DNA of 7,607 bases from NCBI GenBank assembly GCA_052143655.1, contig JBKQSL010000201.1, positions 1 to 7,607 on the forward strand. The letters are read 5' to 3'. Made by a program: the position numbers and the translations under genes. This DNA is from CAVSUR01 sp052143655 (GTDB taxonomy: Bacteria > Actinomycetota > Actinomycetes > Streptosporangiales > Streptosporangiaceae). Below, piece after piece: positions 5,990-7,607 of this stretch (its first letter is position 1; every line of letters begins with the position of its first letter). Below the pieces are notes generated by a model. The model saw nothing but the letters and a program-made list of their open reading frames with translations, did not search any database and was not told the origin of the DNA.

Positions 5990-6958
5990 TTACAGGATCG
6001 CGATCGGGTTGACCGGCGATCCGGTGCCGCGGGAAAGCCGCAGCGGGGCGATCACGCACAGGAAAGACCAGCGGCCCGCCTGCTCGCACAGCGGGACGAG
6101 GCCGTCGAACTGAAGGTAGTCCAGCAGGTGCAGCCCCAGCGCGTTGATGGCCAGGACATGCACGGGAAAATCCACGCCGTCGACGATGCTCGGCGCGGTG
6201 TCGTTGTTGCCGTCGCTGCCCAGCGTGCCGATCTGCCGCTGCGCCAGGAACTCCAGCGCGGCCGGGTGCAGCCCGGCCCGCCCGTGCGCGGTGTCCCACG
6301 CACCAAGCTCGCGCCGCCGCCGCCGGTGCCCCACCCGGACGAGCACGATGTCGCCCTGGCCGACCCGGACCTGCTGGGCCTGCTCGGCGCCGGCCAGGTC
6401 GGCGGCGGTCACGTGGTCGCCGGGCTCCAGCCAGGGCACGCCGCGCAGCCGCGGGATGTCCAGCAGCACCCCGCGGCCGGTGATGCCGTCCCTGGCCACC
6501 TCGACCGACAGCTCGCTCGCCCCGGCCGTCGTCACCGCCCCGGCCCGAACGCCGTTGTAAAGCCGGCCGTCGAAGCTGACGTGGCACAGCGCGTCGAGGT
6601 GCGAGTCGTGGTCGCCGTGCACGTTCATCGTGAACTGGTCGTAGTTGAACGCCATCCCCGGCTCGGCCTCGGCAATCGCCGGGCTGGTCACCGCAACGCG
6701 GGCCGGATCGGGGTTGTCCGCGGCCACCCGCTGGCCCACCGGCGCGGCGAGCGAGACGCTGCGGCCCGCCGTCACTTCCGCCGCGGCCGCCGCGACCTGC
6801 GCAGGGGTGATGTTATTCAGGGCGCCGCGGCGGTCGTCGGCCCCCCGGTCCGCGGCCAGCCGCAGCCGGGCGTGCAGCGCGCGGAACTCGGCCTCGGTCA
6901 GCCGGAGCGGCCCGGCCGGCCCAGTCCCGGCCGGCCTAGTCCCGGCCGGCTCAGTCAC
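5990..6958 (-). CDS. Cyclase-family (kynurenine formamidase-like) metal-dependent hydrolase
   Basis: This 322-residue cytoplasmic protein belongs to the cyclase family (PF04199), which includes kynurenine formamidase, isatin hydrolase and polyketide-associated enzymes that hydrolyse amide or ester bonds with a metal ion. The metal-site region reads HGDHDSHLDALCH (114-126). H120, D122 and H126 match HxDxxxH, while the usual HxGTH start is changed. Further family marks are LYNGV (133-137), LLDIPRLRG (165-173), ELGAWD (217-222), LGSDGNND (246-253), HVLAINALGLHLLD (267-280) and the ending APLRLSRGTGSPVNP (304-318). Length fits the larger actinobacterial branch. The start is GTG at 6958, inside the end of the upstream cydB remnant (GTGACTGA, 8-base overlap). 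The local ribosome site is weak, so coupling to upstream translation is possible. The first 17 residues are three PAG repeats from a 15-base tandem repeat and are probably not essential. Substrate unknown. Confidence 0.82.
   Translation of the reverse strand: MTEPAGTRPAGTGPAGPLRLTEAEFRALHARLRLAADRGADDRRGALNNITPAQVAAAAAEVTAGRSVSLAAPVGQRVAADNPDPARVAVTSPAIAEAEPGMAFNYDQFTMNVHGDHDSHLDALCHVSFDGRLYNGVRAGAVTTAGASELSVEVARDGITGRGVLLDIPRLRGVPWLEPGDHVTAADLAGAEQAQQVRVGQGDIVLVRVGHRRRRRELGAWDTAHGRAGLHPAALEFLAQRQIGTLGSDGNNDTAPSIVDGVDFPVHVLAINALGLHLLDYLQFDGLVPLCEQAGRWSFLCVIAPLRLSRGTGSPVNPIAIL
6911..6955. repeat. Three 15-base tandem repeats at the cydB-remnant/cyclase junction
   Basis: CCCGGCCGGCCCAGT (6911-6925), CCCGGCCGGCCTAGT (6926-6940) and CCCGGCCGGCTCAGT (6941-6955) are near-identical copies, and a diverged CACGGCC follows. 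On the minus strand they encode TEPAG, TRPAG and TGPAG at the cyclase N-terminus. The first translated copy also includes the TGA stop of the cydB remnant (6951-6953). The units keep the reading frame. Confidence 0.9.
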
Positions 6959-7405
6959 GGCCGAACTCGCGGGCGCGGAGGCGGCGCCGGAACACCCAGA
7001 AGTTCCAGCCCTGGCAGGCCAGCACCAGCGGCGGCGGCAGCAGCAGCAGCAGCACCACCACCACCACCACGGTGGCGGTCATGACATTCAGCGAGTAGTC
7101 CCCGGCGGCGGTGTTCGCCACGGTCAGGTCGTAGCCGGGGCTGATGCTCGACACCAGTACCCGCGGGTACAGTCCGGCGAAAATCGAGAGTATGCACAGG
7201 GCCATTGTCCCGGTCGTCGCGGCGAACGCCCATCCACCCGGCCGGCGTAGCACCAGACGACCGCGGCGATCACCGCGAGCACCAGCGACCCGTCGTACTG
7301 CTGGCCCGCCCCGACCGGGATGCCATGCAGCAGGTCGCCGAGCGCAACCCCGATCAGCAGCGGGGCAACCAGGCTGCCGCCGGCCAGCACCGCGATCCAG
7401 CCCTG
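6951..7405 (-). pseudogene. cydB: Cytochrome bd oxidase subunit II remnant with deletions and a frameshift
   Basis: Two CydB pieces are recognisable on the minus strand in different frames. Piece one (7405 to about 7253) reads QGWIAVLAGGSLVAP, then GVALGDLLHGIPVGAGQQYDG, the middle of CydB. It passes straight into VLAVIAAVVW, a stretch that normally lies about 100 residues further on. A frameshift at about 7251-7252 (one base missing or two extra) leads to piece two, starting LRRPGGWAFAATTG (7250), then IFAGLYPRV, SLNVMT, QGWNFWVFRRRL and the stop at 6951. CydB normally has about 340 residues; the first hundred or so and an internal block are missing. A triplet run (7029-7070) has also lengthened one membrane helix. 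CydB partners CydA in the membrane quinol oxidase, but this copy cannot make a working subunit. An assembly error is the main alternative to true gene decay. Confidence 0.75.
7029..7070. repeat. Triplet run: (CGG)3 (CAG)5 (CAC)6
   Basis: Fourteen consecutive codons are perfect triplet repeats: CGG at 7029-7037, CAG at 7038-7052 and CAC at 7053-7070 on the plus strand. In the cydB frame they read six valines, five leucines and three prolines. This replaces what in CydB is normally a shorter mixed helix just before the LVLxxQGW motif, by my estimate about eight residues longer than usual. Confidence 0.85.
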
Positions 7406-7406
7406 C

Positions 7407-7487
7407 CGCCAGCCCGATCGTCACCGGGACGAACAGAAAGTGGTTGATCGAGGTCAGCGCGAACTGCCAGCGGGCCAGGTCGAGCAG
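7407..7487 (-). pseudogene. cydA: Cytochrome bd oxidase subunit I, N-terminal fragment only
   Basis: About 27 codons read LLDLARWQFALTSINHFLFVP then VTIGLA, the first membrane helix of CydA, including the helix-I histidine (NHF) that ligates a haem in the family. CydA normally has about 450-500 residues, so over 90 percent is missing, including the Q-loop and the other haem ligands. The fragment is fused in frame to a GMC oxidoreductase piece upstream and joined out of frame to CydB sequence downstream. It cannot function. Confidence 0.75.
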
Positions 7488-7607
7488 CGGGCGGACCGCG
7501 ATGACCTCGGCGTCGGCCTTGGCGTGCACCAGGCACGGGTAGCCGTCGCACCAGGCACACCGGATGCAGGCGCTGCGCGGCCGGTCCGCCTCGTCCAGCA
7601 GGATCCC
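7488..7607 (-). pseudogene. GMC oxidoreductase fragment, runs off the window
   Basis: Forty in-frame codons from the window edge read GILLDEADRPRSACIRC then AWCDGYPCLVHAKADAEV and IAVRP. The cysteine-rich CxxCxxCDGxPCLVxAK segment is characteristic of one actinobacterial branch of GMC-type FAD-dependent oxidoreductases, where it continues into RPAL..NVTLL. Here, right after RP, the sequence becomes CydA helix I, so the rest of the GMC protein (including the C-terminal substrate domain) is absent. The 5' part with the FAD motif lies beyond the window. The family call rests on recalled sequence pattern. Confidence 0.65.

Noticed and set aside
4444..6012. A 522-codon open frame on the plus strand opposite zwf
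   Set aside because: The biased Arg/His/Val/Gly composition and absence of motifs mark it as an antisense shadow of the G6PD gene.
7029..7070. Glutamine/histidine run on the plus strand resembling a metal-binding or polyQ protein
   Set aside because: It is the triplet run of the cydB remnant read in antisense; no real gene context supports a plus-strand protein.
5798..7084. A 428-codon plus-strand open frame ending in Ala/Pro-rich sequence
   Set aside because: It is antisense to zwf, the cyclase gene and the cydB remnant; its low-complexity tail is only the triplet and 15-base repeats read on the other strand.
6951..7529. One intact membrane protein of 192 residues
   Set aside because: Its start is GMC sequence, the next part CydA, the middle an out-of-frame reading of CydB, and the end true CydB. 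It is a chance frame through a broken locus.

Overview
The window looks like a piece of a high-GC actinobacterial chromosome. Codon third positions are almost all G or C. Starts include GTG as well as ATG. The gene families (GAP/Sap-like protein, DUF1269, DUF2252, a Zwf1-like glucose-6-phosphate dehydrogenase, a large cyclase-family hydrolase, cytochrome bd and GMC oxidoreductase remnants) are typical of soil actinomycetes. No tRNA, rRNA, CRISPR array, insertion sequence or phage gene was seen. No gap between genes exceeds 300 bases.

Layout. Bases 41-3000 hold three minus-strand genes: a six-helix GAP/Sap-like membrane protein (41-730), a DUF1269 protein with a glycine-rich membrane hairpin (924-1415) and a ClC-family chloride transporter (1612-2958). 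The two gaps between them are about 195 bp each. The first holds a GC-rich hairpin (761-800) and short tandem repeats that run into the DUF1269 stop codon. The second holds an ATCAC/GTGAT palindrome. A 155-bp divergent promoter region (2959-3113) separates the ClC gene from the only plus-strand gene, a DUF2252 kinase-fold protein (3114-4565). That gene converges on the next minus-strand unit across an inverted-repeat pair that looks like a two-way terminator (4535-4600).

The right half is a minus-strand unit read from 7607 down to 4588. It starts with broken genes: part of a GMC oxidoreductase running off the window edge, then a CydA N-terminus of about 28 residues, then CydB pieces with large deletions and a frameshift. 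These are followed by an intact cyclase-family metal hydrolase (5990-6958), whose GTG start overlaps the cydB stop by 8 bases. Glucose-6-phosphate dehydrogenase (4588-5967) follows 22 bases later behind a good ribosome binding site. The last two are probably co-transcribed.

Functional picture. The intact genes suggest ion and membrane homeostasis (ClC, DUF1269, GAP) next to NADPH supply (zwf), a metal hydrolase and an uncharacterised kinase-fold protein. This is a plausible stress or redox neighbourhood, but the sequence does not prove a single system. The most unusual points are the gmc/cydA/cydB mosaic, short tandem expansions at three places (two covering stop codons), a G6PD lacking the lysine of its active-site signature, and a ClC protein with alanine at the internal proton-glutamate position.
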